Program-made: the position numbers and the translations under genes
The notes under the pieces: generated by a model
Told to the model about the DNA's origin: nothing
What the model saw: only the letters and a program-made list of their open reading frames with translations
The model's database searches: none
Assembly: GCA_963728825.1 (NCBI GenBank)
Contig: CAVSLA010000005.1
Coordinates: forward strand, 558,001-622,000
Reading direction: 5' to 3'
DNA: 64,000 nucleotides
From: CAVREM01 sp963728825
GTDB taxonomy: Bacteria > Acidobacteriota > Vicinamibacteria > Vicinamibacterales > CAVVIG01
Shown: positions 9,370-18,603 of the stretch, in pieces
Layout of the letters: each line of letters opens with the position of its first letter
Numbering within the stretch: the first letter of the stretch is position 1

Positions 9370-11466
9370 TCAACGAATACGCGAGGTTGTGTCGTCCAAC
9401 GGCAGAGCAAAGGCCACCAGCGTCGTCCCCGAGGGAATGAGCACAAACTGCCGGCCATCCAGCAGATACGTCATCGGCGCGGCGCCCCAGATGCCGTTGC
9501 CGGTCGGATAGCGCCACAGATTTTTGCCGCTTCGCGCGTCGAAGGCCATGAAATTCCCTTCGTTATCGCCGGCGAACACCACCCCCGACGCGGTCGACAG
9601 CACCCCGGCCATTGTGGGCGAGGTGTAGCGGAATTCCCATCGGCGCTCCCCCGTCGTGGCGTCGATGGCGCGCAGCGCCCCGTAGTTGGGCCGCTCCCGA
9701 TCGACTCGCACGGCGCCGCCAAACGCGGCCTGGCCAGGCACGATCTTGGGCTCCTGCGTCGTATACGTCGCGCAGGTCTCACGAGCCGTCACGAAAAACA
9801 ACCGCAGCGACGGATCGAACGATGGCGGGTTGAAGTTCGTCCCGCCCCATTGATCGGGCAGGCATCCCTTGCTGCCATCGTTCAAGACGACCGGACGGCC
9901 GTCGCGCCCGATTTCGCGCGCCCAGGTGGTGTCGGTGAATGGCTTGCCCAGCAGCAACTCACCGGTGGAGCGATCGAGCACATAGAAGAAGCCGTTGCGA
10001 TTCGCCACCATCACGACTTTGCGCGCTGCCCCGCCGATCGTCAGGTCGGCGATGACCGGCACGTGATTCGAGTCCCAGTCGTGTGTGTCGTGCGGGGTGA
10101 ACTGGTAGTGCCACTTCAGCCGGCCGCTGTCCGCATCGACCGCGATCAGCGAGTTCGTGTACAGGTTGTCGCCGAGTCGCGACGCACCCCAGTAATCAGG
10201 ATTGGGATTGCCGGTCCCCCAGTACAGCAGGTTGAGCTCCGGGTCGTAACTGCCGGTCATCCACGTCCCACCGCCGCCGCGCGCCAGCACTTCGGACGAA
10301 GCTGGCCAGGTCTCGCTGCCGGGCTCGCCTGGCGCCGGCACGGTATAGAAGCGCCAAATGCGCGCACCGGTCTGCGGATCGTAGGCGTCGAGGAAGCCCC
10401 GCGTCGGGTACTCGCCACCGGAAATGCCGACGATCAGCTTGTCGTTGACGACCAGCGGCGCGGCGGTGGCCGAGTAGCCGATCTTGTAGTCGGCGAGGAT
10501 CGTGTCCCAGAGAATCGTGCCGCTCTTCCGATCGAATGCCAGGAGGTGTGCGTCGAGCGTGACCATGAAGAGGCGATCGCCGAGGATGGCGAAGCCGCGA
10601 TTCACCGGCGCCTGCGCGCCGTAGGTGAGATCGGCCGGCAGCTCGCGGCGGTATTGCCAGAAGGGCCGGCCGGTCCGGGCATCGAGCGCCCACGCGAAGT
10701 TGTTCGAGCCGGTGACGTACAGCACGCCATCGAGCGCGAGCGGCGTCGACTCGAAGCCGCGTCCGCGCGTGATCGTACCGGACTGAAACGTCCACTGCGC
10801 TGCCAGCCGATGGACGTTGGCGGGCGTGAGCTGCGTCAGCGGACTGTGACGCCGGCCGCTGTAGTCGCCCGAGAAGGTGAGCCATCGCGACGGTTCCGTG
10901 AGACCGGCGAGAATGTCGCTGGACGCGACCCGCGCCGGCGCCACGCCGCCGTCCGAGGGACGCGCCTCCCGAACGATTTCCTGCAGGCCGTCTTTGAGAT
11001 AGCCCTGGAGCCGGCCGTTCGAGTCTTCAATCTGGATCGAGAACGCGTCTTCGCCCCGACGGACGCCGCTGATCCGCTGGCCGTCGCGAGTGACGAGCGT
11101 AACCGGCTGCGGCGCGTTCACGGCGCCGCGGCCCGCCGCGGCGGGCGACGCTGGCGCGGCCGGTGCCAGCGTCTTGATGAACGCCACGATCGCGCGCAGT
11201 TCCTCATCGGGCGCGGTGCTCGGTGGCATCGCGCTGCCGGGCACGCCCGTGCGGATAGTCCTGAGGATCCGTTCGTCCGTTGCGCCGGCGGTCCAGAGAT
11301 TGACGAGCGACGGGCCATTCGCGCCGCGGGCATCGCCACCATGACACGCCGAACAGCGTTCTCCGTAGAGCGATGCGCCGGCGCGGGCGTCCTGCGCCCG
11401 CGGCTGAAGCGGCAGCAAGACGAGCAGCAGGATGAGCGACGCCAATCCGACCGCTACCCGGACCAT
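9370..11466 (-). CDS. PQQ-dependent dehydrogenase (quinoprotein) with N-terminal cytochrome c domain
   Basis: About 698 residues from ATG 11466; the signal peptide ends at PRAQ (24). An N-terminal cytochrome c domain follows (CSACH, Cys38/Cys41/His42; the MPPS ligand region lies further on), then an Ala/Pro linker. The remainder is an eight-bladed quinoprotein propeller with the usual tryptophan-docking repeats: VLYVTGSNNFAWALDARTG, YWGTGNPNPDYWG, HDTHDWDSNHVPV, DQWGGTNFNPPS and WRYPTGNGIWG. Such enzymes oxidise alcohols or sugars in the periplasm and pass electrons to the haem. The haem domain is N-terminal here and C-terminal in the second quinoprotein at 21-24 kb. Divergent from a cupin gene 42 bases away. 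Confidence 0.85.
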   Translation of the reverse strand: MVRVAVGLASLILLLVLLPLQPRAQDARAGASLYGERCSACHGGDARGANGPSLVNLWTAGATDERILRTIRTGVPGSAMPPSTAPDEELRAIVAFIKTLAPAAPASPAAAGRGAVNAPQPVTLVTRDGQRISGVRRGEDAFSIQIEDSNGRLQGYLKDGLQEIVREARPSDGGVAPARVASSDILAGLTEPSRWLTFSGDYSGRRHSPLTQLTPANVHRLAAQWTFQSGTITRGRGFESTPLALDGVLYVTGSNNFAWALDARTGRPFWQYRRELPADLTYGAQAPVNRGFAILGDRLFMVTLDAHLLAFDRKSGTILWDTILADYKIGYSATAAPLVVNDKLIVGISGGEYPTRGFLDAYDPQTGARIWRFYTVPAPGEPGSETWPASSEVLARGGGGTWMTGSYDPELNLLYWGTGNPNPDYWGASRLGDNLYTNSLIAVDADSGRLKWHYQFTPHDTHDWDSNHVPVIADLTIGGAARKVVMVANRNGFFYVLDRSTGELLLGKPFTDTTWAREIGRDGRPVVLNDGSKGCLPDQWGGTNFNPPSFDPSLRLFFVTARETCATYTTQEPKIVPGQAAFGGAVRVDRERPNYGALRAIDATTGERRWEFRYTSPTMAGVLSTASGVVFAGDNEGNFMAFDARSGKNLWRYPTGNGIWGAAPMTYLLDGRQFVLIPSGTTLVAFALPLDDTTSRIR

Positions 11467-11508
11467 CGCGCGCGAGTATACTCGGTCGGGACTGGGAGGA
11501 TCTCTGAG

Positions 11509-11940
11509 ATGCTTCGGATGCGACACACCCCCTCGCGCCCTGTCGTCATGACCTCAATTGTCGCGCTCGGCCTGGTCGTGTGGATGGCGGGAATCGCCGC
11601 CCAACAGAGCAATTTCGTCGGCGGCAATCCGACGAACCTCGACGCGAAAGCCGTCCGGACGCTGCGCCTCAAGTTCCCGGCCGGGAGCCGGTCCAACTGG
11701 CACAGCCACTCGCATGGCCAGCTCTTGATGGTCGAGGAGGGACGGAGCCGTACGCAGGAGCGCGGCGGCCCCCTGCTCGAGATGGGACCCGGTCAGCCGT
11801 GGTTCACCAAGGCCGGCGTCGAGCACTGGCACGGCGCCGCACCCGATCAGGACGTCGTCCAGCTGACGATCTATGAAGGTGAAGTGAAGTGGCTCGAGCC
11901 AGTCACCGACGCAGTCTACAAGGCGGTCCCTAAGAAATAG
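11509..11940 (+). CDS. secreted cupin-domain protein
   Basis: 143 residues. The start at ATG 11509 is preceded by a good ribosome site (gggagga, about 9 bases upstream). A signal peptide or membrane anchor (VVMTSIVALGLVVWMAGIAAQQ) precedes a small single cupin barrel. Metal-binding motif 1 reads WHSHSHGQLLMVEEG and motif 2 PWFTKAGVEHWHGAAPDQD. This cupin group often appears as a periplasmic quercetinase-like or carboxymuconolactone-associated protein; the activity is not assignable. Its 3' end overlaps the convergent GDYXXLXY gene by 11 bases. Confidence 0.8.
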   Translation: MLRMRHTPSRPVVMTSIVALGLVVWMAGIAAQQSNFVGGNPTNLDAKAVRTLRLKFPAGSRSNWHSHSHGQLLMVEEGRSRTQERGGPLLEMGPGQPWFTKAGVEHWHGAAPDQDVVQLTIYEGEVKWLEPVTDAVYKAVPKK

Positions 11941-12541
11941 GCCGGCTGACAACTTCTTCAATCGGCACGCCGTCGATATACAACCCCTCGATGACGCCGA
12001 TGCCGTTTCTCACCCGGACTGCGAGCCAGGTCCGGGCTTCGGCGTCCCGACGTACCACCGCAGCGTAGCGCTGCTCTGCGACAGGAGCGGCGGCTTCGTT
12101 CATGTAGTACCGGTCGAACGGCAGCAGCACTTCGTAGGTGATCTCCACAGGACGTCCCGCCTCTGGATTACCCACCGGAATGATCCGCGATCGAGCGACC
12201 CTCAGGTAATCGCCAGCCGCTGGTGGCTCGGCGACGATCGCAGCGGCGCGGGCAAATCCATCAACGTCCGTTGCGAGCACGACGAAAGCCGCGGTTCCCG
12301 TCCCCACGCGGTCGAGCAATTGCTGCGTGTCCGGCGACACCGGCGCCGGGATGGTCACCGCCGGTTGGACCGCGACGTAGCGACCACGAAACGTGTCCGC
12401 CGGATCGATCGGAACGGTCTTGAACCGGTAAGGGGTGCCGCTTGCGAGCGTCGTCTCGTAACGCATGATCGACGAGCCGGCTGCCGCCAGTTGGACGACG
12501 CTCAATAGGGCAAGCCCGATGACCCTCGGCGAAAGCGTCAT
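11930..12541 (-). CDS. GDYXXLXY domain-containing protein
   Basis: 203 residues starting at ATG 12541, where ATGA overlaps the stop of the upstream membrane gene. There is one N-terminal membrane helix (VIGLALLSVVQLAAAGSSIM), then a soluble domain with DPADTFRGRYVAVQ, PPAAGDYLRVARS and PFDRYYMNE, the hallmark pattern of the GDYXXLXY family. These proteins are regularly encoded directly after DUF2157/DUF4401 membrane proteins, as here. The domain probably faces the periplasm. Biochemical role is unknown for the family. Confidence 0.85.
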   Translation of the reverse strand: MTLSPRVIGLALLSVVQLAAAGSSIMRYETTLASGTPYRFKTVPIDPADTFRGRYVAVQPAVTIPAPVSPDTQQLLDRVGTGTAAFVVLATDVDGFARAAAIVAEPPAAGDYLRVARSRIIPVGNPEAGRPVEITYEVLLPFDRYYMNEAAAPVAEQRYAAVVRRDAEARTWLAVRVRNGIGVIEGLYIDGVPIEEVVSRPIS

Positions 12542-13839
12542 GCGGTCTGCCTCCGGCCGCGCCGCATCAACCAGAGGTTGACGGCAAAACACGCCATCCC
12601 GAGAGACACGAACGCCAGGCCGCGCAGCAGAAAACTGAGATCGGTGTCGAAGAAGCGCGCCCCGACGCACGCCGCCACGGCGAGCAGACCGCGGTTTGCG
12701 GTCGCCAGCTGCGTCAGGCGTATGCCTTCCGCCAGCGACAGGACGCCCACGGCCAGCAGCCACACGTTGAAGACAATCCATCCGGCGTCGGGAAGCCCGC
12801 CGAGCGCGAGGGCGTGGAGGGTGACGATCAACCCCGCCGACGCAGTACCAGCCGCCGTCGCCAGCCGGCCGGCGGTCGCCAGCTGAATCGTTGCGAACGA
12901 TGCAAACGCGGCGCAGGCAAGTGCCACGATCGCGGTGATCATCAGGTTCGCGTGCTGAAGATCAGGCGTATCGATGCTCCGCCACGAATCGTCGAAGCTC
13001 AGGATGGCTGCGAGAACAATCAACAGGATCCATGCCGGATGCCGGAGGCGCCGGCGCCAGGCGATCTCCTCGACGCCGAGTGGCCACGACGTCACGGCCA
13101 AGAGCGCCGCCACGAAGGACACCTGGAACACGGCCCACATGCCGTCCCAACCCCGGTTCAGCGTGAGAACGGAGCCGACGAAAAATGTCGAGACAGCCGC
13201 TGCCAGCGTGAGAAGCGTGGTGGCCCATGACTCGGAGAAGCGCATCGCTCGCATGACGACGAAAGGCGCGCCTGCGAAGATGAGCGGCCAGACATCCAGC
13301 GGCGGAGTCGTTGTCCATGCCGTGTTCGGCGCGCGAACGGCGAGCAGTCCCCAGAAGCCGAGTGCCGCGAGGGTCGAGCCGGTCAGGTACGGAACGGGGA
13401 GCACCAGCCACAGCCACCCACGCAGCAGATCCTCGAAGGAGCCGCCAACGTTATAGGTCTGTCCGACGAGCGCCAGCGCGGCACCGACCGCGGCAACGAG
13501 CAATCCTCCGCTCGCCTCTCGCCAGGGGACGGACGATGCGTGACGGGTCGCGGCGTATAAGGTGAGACCCTGTGCGGTCAGGAGGATGCCGAACGCGATG
13601 GCCGCGCGAGCAGGGCGGCCGAGAGCATCCCAGTTGTGGGCCAGAATCAGGATGACGCCGCCGCCAACCAGGAGGGCGCCGAAAGAAGCGAGAAGGATCT
13701 GCCCCCAGCGGTTGGCGCCGCCCGTGGTATCGGGCGGACCGTAGTGGCGGCGGAGCGACTGGGCCGCTTCCTCCGTCAGGACACCCCGCTCGACGAGACC
13801 GGGCAGCTCCTCGTGGAGCCAGGCCACACCGCGGCTCAC
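12538..13839 (-). CDS. DUF2157/DUF4401-type polytopic membrane protein
   Basis: A GTG at 13839 gives about 433 residues. A short cytoplasmic helical N-terminus (WLHEELPGLVERGVLTEEAAQSLRRHYG) is the DUF2157 signature. It is followed by about a dozen membrane helices, with the DUF4401-like part at the C-terminal half (GARFFDTDLSFLLRGLAFVSLGMACFAVNLWLMRR). The longer upstream reading is rejected because it runs through the preceding gene's end and has no family resemblance. It is translationally coupled to the GDYXXLXY gene. The function of the pair is unknown. Confidence 0.82.
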   Translation of the reverse strand: MSRGVAWLHEELPGLVERGVLTEEAAQSLRRHYGPPDTTGGANRWGQILLASFGALLVGGGVILILAHNWDALGRPARAAIAFGILLTAQGLTLYAATRHASSVPWREASGGLLVAAVGAALALVGQTYNVGGSFEDLLRGWLWLVLPVPYLTGSTLAALGFWGLLAVRAPNTAWTTTPPLDVWPLIFAGAPFVVMRAMRFSESWATTLLTLAAAVSTFFVGSVLTLNRGWDGMWAVFQVSFVAALLAVTSWPLGVEEIAWRRRLRHPAWILLIVLAAILSFDDSWRSIDTPDLQHANLMITAIVALACAAFASFATIQLATAGRLATAAGTASAGLIVTLHALALGGLPDAGWIVFNVWLLAVGVLSLAEGIRLTQLATANRGLLAVAACVGARFFDTDLSFLLRGLAFVSLGMACFAVNLWLMRRGRRQTA

Positions 13840-13894
13840 GGCACCATTATGGATGACCTGATAGTCGATCTGGTCCTGTTTACTCCTGTGGCAT

Positions 13895-16265
13895 TTACTC
13901 CTGTCGCAGCGCCGTGAGCGGATCGAGGTTCGCGGCGCGCCGTGCGGGACCGAACGCCGCAGCCAGGGCGACGAGACTGACCATCGCAGCAACGCCGACA
14001 AACGTCACCGGGTCGCGCGCCGACACACCGTAGACGACGGTCGTCATCATCCGCGCAAGGGCCAGCGCCAACCCGAGTCCAATCGCCACGCCAGCCGCGG
14101 TAATCGCGGCGCATTGCCGGACGACATCCAGCAGGACCTGGCCGGGCCGGGCGCCCAGCGCGAGCCGGACGCCAATCTCACGCGTCCGTTCGCTGACCAC
14201 CTGCGCGAGCAGGCCGTACAGACCGACCGCCACGAGCGTCAGAGCGGTCGCGCCGAAAAACGTGAAGACGAAAGTATTCAAACGAGGTTGCGATGCCGAG
14301 TCGGCGAGGACTTCGGACATGGTGCGCATGAAGTAGACGGCACGCTGGGGTTCGATCTCACGCATCGCCGCACGGATCGCGTCGCCAGCGACCGCACGTC
14401 GAGGATCGAGCCTTACGATGAACCAGGGATCGGGATAGAAGGGCGTCAGCCCGCAGACGTACATCGCGGGCTGCGGCTCTTTGAGCAGGCTCTGCTCGCG
14501 CGCGTTGCCGGCGACGCCGACGACCTGCATCGGCACCCGCCCGCCGAGGGTCTTGCCGATCGGATCTTCACCCGGGAAGAAACGGGCCGCAAAGAGTTGA
14601 TTGATCACGACGCTGGTTGACGGCTGAGCGCCTGGTTCGTCACGACAGGTCTGGCCATACAGGAGCGGAATGCCCATCGTCGCGAAATAGCTGGCGCTGA
14701 CCGAACGGATGACGGCGGTGTACGAATCGTCAGCGGGTCGTCCGACGATTGTGAACGGCGCGGGAGGCCAATCGGCGTCGCGGCCAGCCGGGAGCACCTG
14801 TCCCAGCGCGGCCGAGTGCACTCCCGGCAGTGCCGCGAGCCGTTCCAGTGTCCGCGCTTGACGGGTCGCGACCGCCTCGGGCCGTTCACTCCACGCCGCG
14901 CTCATCCTGAAGGCCACGACGTTCTGCGGCTCGAGGCCCGGCGGGACGCGTTGCAGCTGCGCGAGACTGCGGATGAGGAGGCCGGCGCCGACGAGCAGCA
15001 TGATAGCGAACGCGATCTGCCCCATCATCAGGCCGCGCCGGAAGCGCAGCCGCCCGCCAATCTCGCCGCGTGATCCCAGACGTGCGGCGATGTCACGTCC
15101 GGTCGCATGCAGCGCGGGCAGCAGCGCGAAGATGAGCGTCGACAATACTGCCGCAACCGTTGCGAAGGCGACGACGTGCATATCGATCTGCAGTTCGGCA
15201 GCTCGCGGCAGCTGCGGCGCCAGCGCGCGGATCGCGTTCACGCCCCACGAAGCGACAACCAGGCCTCCAGCCGATCCGATCGTTGCCAGCACGACGCCCT
15301 CGATCAAGCGCTGTCGAACAACGATGCTTCTGGAAGCGCCGAGCGCGAATTGAACGGCGACCTGCTGAGAACGGCGCGCGGCGTCCGCGAGCAGCAATCC
15401 CGCAATGTTGCCGCAGGCGCCGAGCACGACGACGATCGCGGCGCCGAACAACAGCCAGAGCGATCGACCGACTCCGCCGATGATGGACTCCTGCAGCGGA
15501 ACCAGGCGGACCGTCCAGTCGGCATCCGTCTGGGGGAACTGTTGCGCGAGCGCAGCCTGCGCGCGGGCGAGATCGTCCTGCGCCTGCGCCAGCGTGACGC
15601 CGGCTTTCATGCGCGCAACGCTGTTGTAGAAGCGTGCCTGGCGATTGGTCCGAAAAGCCGCTGCCGCCGGCGCTGGGATCCACGCCTCGGTCTCGGCCGT
15701 CGGGTATCGGAACGCGCTCGGCATGACGCCGATGACGAGGCGCGACGTGCCGTTGAGAGTCAGGGTCCGTCCGAGAATCGACGGATCGCCGGCGAAGCGG
15801 TTTTGCCAGAGGCGATGACTGAGGACGACCGCCGCGGGGCCGCCCATGCGCTCTTCATCGGCGGTAAAGGTACAGTCCGAGCGCCGCAGCACTGCGGAGC
15901 ACGGCAAAGAAGTTGGGCGACGTGCGCATGACGGCGACGCGCTCGGGCACGTGACCGGTTGTGTCCGTGACGTTCTCGAAGTAGCTGCCCGCGATGCCGT
16001 CGAAGGAACGGGCCAGTTGATTCCACTCGTCGATCCTGACCGCGGCGACGAGGCTGGTCGTCTGAGGCTGACGTGAATTGACCTCGAAGACTGCGACCAG
16101 CCGGTCGGGGCCGGGATACGGCAGCGGCCTCAGCACCACCGCATCGAGTGCGGCGTAAATGGCGTTGGCACCCCCGATGCTCAATGCCAGCGTGACAACG
16201 ACCGCCGTTGTGAGCGCCCGGCGCTGGACGAGCGTCCGGACCGCAACGCGCCCTTCGCGCAGCAT
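13895..16265 (-). CDS. orphan FtsX/MacB-type ABC permease (acidobacterial duplicated permease), frameshifted near 15873
   Basis: Read as one gene with a shift, this gives nearly 790 residues. The N-terminal part has RRALTTAVVVTLALSIGGANAIYA, DAVVLRPLPYPGPDRLV and TSPNFFAVL. The frame then shifts by one surplus base around 15871-15875. The second part resumes with TFTADEERMGGPAAVVLSHRLW, a MacB periplasmic domain, a first FtsX core (residues about 290-440) and a second FtsX core at the C-terminus (ERTREIGVRLALGARPGQVL, ending FGPARRAANLDPLTALRQE). This double-FtsX layout without an encoded ATPase is the hallmark of acidobacterial orphan permeases. Such genes are numerous in those genomes; transport substrate is unknown. 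Confidence 0.8.
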
Positions 16266-16320
16266 GTGTGGCCCCGCGCGTTAGACGGAACCGGGGAGCC
16301 GTCGGTTTACCGCAACCACT

Positions 16321-16370
16321 CTCCCTTACTCAGAATTCCTAATTCCTAATTCTCCATTCCTAATTTCACT
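16321..16370. repeat. AT-rich degenerate tandem repeat
   Basis: Iterations of the type aattcctaattcctaattc continue as tccattcctaatttcac, with a period of about 8. The stretch ends exactly at the stop codon of the TetR gene. It is strikingly AT-rich in a GC-rich region. No coding potential is seen. Confidence 0.6.
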
Positions 16371-17000
16371 TCAGGTTCTCATTTCCACCCCTGTCCATAG
16401 CCGCTCGATCGCGAACTGCGTGAGCACGTCAGGGTTGATGTCGGGCCCATGAAGTTGACCATCGATCACGAGCATCGCGACACCATGCACCTGAGACCAG
16501 ATGAAGCCAGCCAGCTGGAGCGGATCGTCCGGGCGCATCAGCGCGTGCTGTTGCAGCGACACGATGGCGTCGACCAGGGCCTGAAACGCGCCCATCGCTT
16601 CGCTGCGCAGCTCCGTGTCTGCACTGTCGACGATGAATCCGCCGAACATCACGCGGTAGTGGGAGGGGTGGGCCACGGCGAAGCGGACGTAGGCCAGGCC
16701 CATCGCCTGGAATCCCTCGCGGCCGCGGCCGCCCCGTTCCCACGCATCGACCAACTGCAGACGGAAGGTGCGAAAGCCCTGGCGGGCCACCGCCGCCAGC
16801 AGGGCATTCTTGTCAGCGAAGTGGCGGTAGAGGGCGGTCCGCGAAACGCCCAGGCTCTGCCCCACGCCGCGCAGCGTCAAGCCGCGCACGCCTTCGGTCT
16901 GAATGGTGCGGAGCGCTTCCTCGACCAGCGCCCGGCTCAGGTCACCGTGATGATATTTTCTGGGCCGCTTGGTGACGCGCCGTGCAGGTCGAACGGCCAT
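16371..17000 (-). CDS. TetR/AcrR-family transcriptional regulator
   Basis: 209 residues from ATG 17000. A basic N-terminal arm (ARRVTKRPRKYHHGDLSRALVEEA) leads to the TetR helix-turn-helix LTLRGVGQSLGVSRTALYRHFADKNALLAAVA. A ligand-binding domain of the WHG kind follows (RFAVAHPSHYRVMFGG). The longer reading from 17039 begins inside the operator and is unlikely. It faces a two-gene membrane operon, and two palindromes between them are good operator candidates, so it most likely represses itself and that operon. Confidence 0.88.
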   Translation of the reverse strand: MAVRPARRVTKRPRKYHHGDLSRALVEEALRTIQTEGVRGLTLRGVGQSLGVSRTALYRHFADKNALLAAVARQGFRTFRLQLVDAWERGGRGREGFQAMGLAYVRFAVAHPSHYRVMFGGFIVDSADTELRSEAMGAFQALVDAIVSLQQHALMRPDDPLQLAGFIWSQVHGVAMLVIDGQLHGPDINPDVLTQFAIERLWTGVEMRT

Positions 17001-17021
17001 GACGCTATCGTAGAGGCCGGG

Positions 17022-17071
17022 TGTTGACAGTGTCAACATGAGTGGTTATATTGATGTTGACAGTGACAACA
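17022..17071. promoter_or_regulatory. paired palindromic operators over a consensus sigma-70-like promoter
   Basis: Two near-identical 17-bp palindromes, TGTTGACAGTGTCAACA (17022-17038) and TGTTGACAGTGACAACA (17055-17071), are 33 bp centre to centre, three helical turns. The first contains TTGACA (17024-17029), which with TATATT (17047-17052) and a 17-bp spacer makes a near-perfect plus-strand promoter for the operon starting at 17096. A TTGACA on the other strand, followed by TACGAT, could serve the regulator gene. Occupancy by the adjacent TetR protein would block both. Confidence 0.75.
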
Positions 17072-17095
17072 TCAGGACAGAGGGAGGAGAGCACC

Positions 17096-18040
17096 ATGAC
17101 CCGGCTCGCGAACCTCATACGCAGACTCTGGACGACCGACGCGCTGCTCACCGGCGTCGGGATGCTCATGCTCGGCGCCCTGGCGGCGGCCGGGCTTGGC
17201 CTGCTGCTCGACCCGCGGACCATCGGTGGCGCCCCGGCATGGCTGAAGCCGGCCAAGTTCGGCGCCTCGACCGCGATCTACAGCCTGACCCTGGCCTGGA
17301 TCTTCGGCTATCTGCCGGAGTGGCGGCGGACGCGCCGCCTCGTGAGTTGGACCACCGCCGTGGTGCTCGTGCTCGAGGTGGTGATCATCGACCTCCAGGC
17401 GTGGCGCGGGACGACCAGCCATTTCAACGTGGGCACGCCGCTCGACGCCACCCTCTTCAGCATCATGGGCGCGGCGATCGTGTTGCAGACATTGATCAGC
17501 ATCGCGGTGGCCGTCGCCTTGTGGCGGCAGCGGTTCGCCGACGAGGCGCTCGGCTGGGCACTGCGCCTCGGCATGACGCTGACGATCGTCGGCGCGGCGT
17601 CGGGGGGTCTGATGACGCGGCCCACCACCGCCCAGATCGCAGACGCGCGGGCCGGTCTCGGCATGGCGATCGCCGGCGCCCACACCGTGGGCGCACCGGA
17701 CGGCGGCGCGGGTCTGCCCGGCACATTCTGGAGCGTCGAGCATGGCGACCTCCGGGTGCCCCACTTCCTGGGTCTGCACGCCGTGCAGCTGTTGCCAGCG
17801 CTCGCATTTCTCCTGGCTGCAACGCGGCGGGCCATGCGCCTGCGTCTGGTGCTCGTCGCGGGCGCCAGCTACGCCGCCTTGTTCGCGATCTTGATGTGGC
17901 AGGCGTTCCGCGGCCAGTCGATCCTTCAGCCCGACGCGGTGACGATCGGCGCGCTCGCGCTGTGGGCGATTGCCACCGCGTCAGCAGCACTCATCGCCGC
18001 CCGCTCGCCTGCAGCCGGCCGTACGGCGCTGGTCTACTGA
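17096..18040 (+). CDS. polytopic membrane protein of unknown function, TetR-controlled
   Basis: 314 residues with about eight to nine membrane helices. The ATG at 17096 has a strong ribosome site (gggagga). Visible features are GGAPAWLKPAKFGASTAIYSLTLAWIFGYL near the start and VPHFLGLHAVQLLPALAFLL in the second half, but I cannot name the family. It is the first gene of an operon with an ABA4-like (DUF4281) protein 12 bases downstream. The tight operator/promoter arrangement suggests expression in response to a small ligand sensed by the TetR protein. Confidence 0.75.
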   Translation: MTRLANLIRRLWTTDALLTGVGMLMLGALAAAGLGLLLDPRTIGGAPAWLKPAKFGASTAIYSLTLAWIFGYLPEWRRTRRLVSWTTAVVLVLEVVIIDLQAWRGTTSHFNVGTPLDATLFSIMGAAIVLQTLISIAVAVALWRQRFADEALGWALRLGMTLTIVGAASGGLMTRPTTAQIADARAGLGMAIAGAHTVGAPDGGAGLPGTFWSVEHGDLRVPHFLGLHAVQLLPALAFLLAATRRAMRLRLVLVAGASYAALFAILMWQAFRGQSILQPDAVTIGALALWAIATASAALIAARSPAAGRTALVY

Positions 18041-18052
18041 AGGAGCGGAACG

Positions 18053-18472
18053 ATGACCGCTGAACAGATCTTTTCGATCCTCAACCTGACGGCGCTGGTG
18101 TCGTGGCTGCTGATCGCGGTCTTTCCCCGGCGCCGGGTCATCGTGCAGACGGTAGCCGGTACCGCCGTGCCTGCGTTCTTTGCTGCGGCATATGTGGCGA
18201 TCATCGCCGCCGCGTGGGGCTCGAGCGAAGGCAGCTTCTCGTCGCTCGCCGGAGTCGCGGCGCTGTTCAGCAACCCGTGGCTGCTGCTCGCGGGGTGGAC
18301 GCATTACCTGGCGTTCGATCTGCTGGTCGGCGTGTGGGAGATCCGCGATTCCGCCGACCGCGGCATCCCGCACGCCGCGGTCGTCCCCTGTCTCGCCTTG
18401 ACCTTCATGTTCGGCCCTGCCGGCTGGCTGCTCTATCAGATCGTGAGAAGCACCTGGCGATCGCGCCGCTGA
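18053..18472 (+). CDS. ABA4-like (DUF4281) membrane protein
   Basis: 139 residues and four membrane helices, preceded by a good ribosome site (gaaggag). The conserved core FSNPWLLLAGWTHYLAFDLLVG, then WEIRDSADRGIPH and FMFGPAGWLLYQI, matches the ABA4-like family. The plant member ABA4 is needed for neoxanthin formation, but bacterial members are uncharacterised. It is co-transcribed with the preceding membrane protein under apparent TetR control. Any carotenoid link is speculation: no carotenoid genes are visible here. Confidence 0.82.
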   Translation: MTAEQIFSILNLTALVSWLLIAVFPRRRVIVQTVAGTAVPAFFAAAYVAIIAAAWGSSEGSFSSLAGVAALFSNPWLLLAGWTHYLAFDLLVGVWEIRDSADRGIPHAAVVPCLALTFMFGPAGWLLYQIVRSTWRSRR

Positions 18473-18603
18473 GCTGAACCGACCGATGTGCGCGAAAGAG
18501 GACATCGCGATCCGCGATCGCGTGACTTCCGCGGAAAATCTCATCGCGCGAAACGGTACGGGGTTTGCCCCTGGCGCGATCGCCAGCGTCCATGGGGTGG
18601 GGA

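Noticed and set aside
9169..11400. A very long open frame on the plus strand, antisense to the quinoprotein gene, running into the cupin gene.
   Set aside because: Arg/Ala/His-rich, no family motifs; it is the GC-driven mirror of a clear quinoprotein. Only its end (from 11509) is a real gene.
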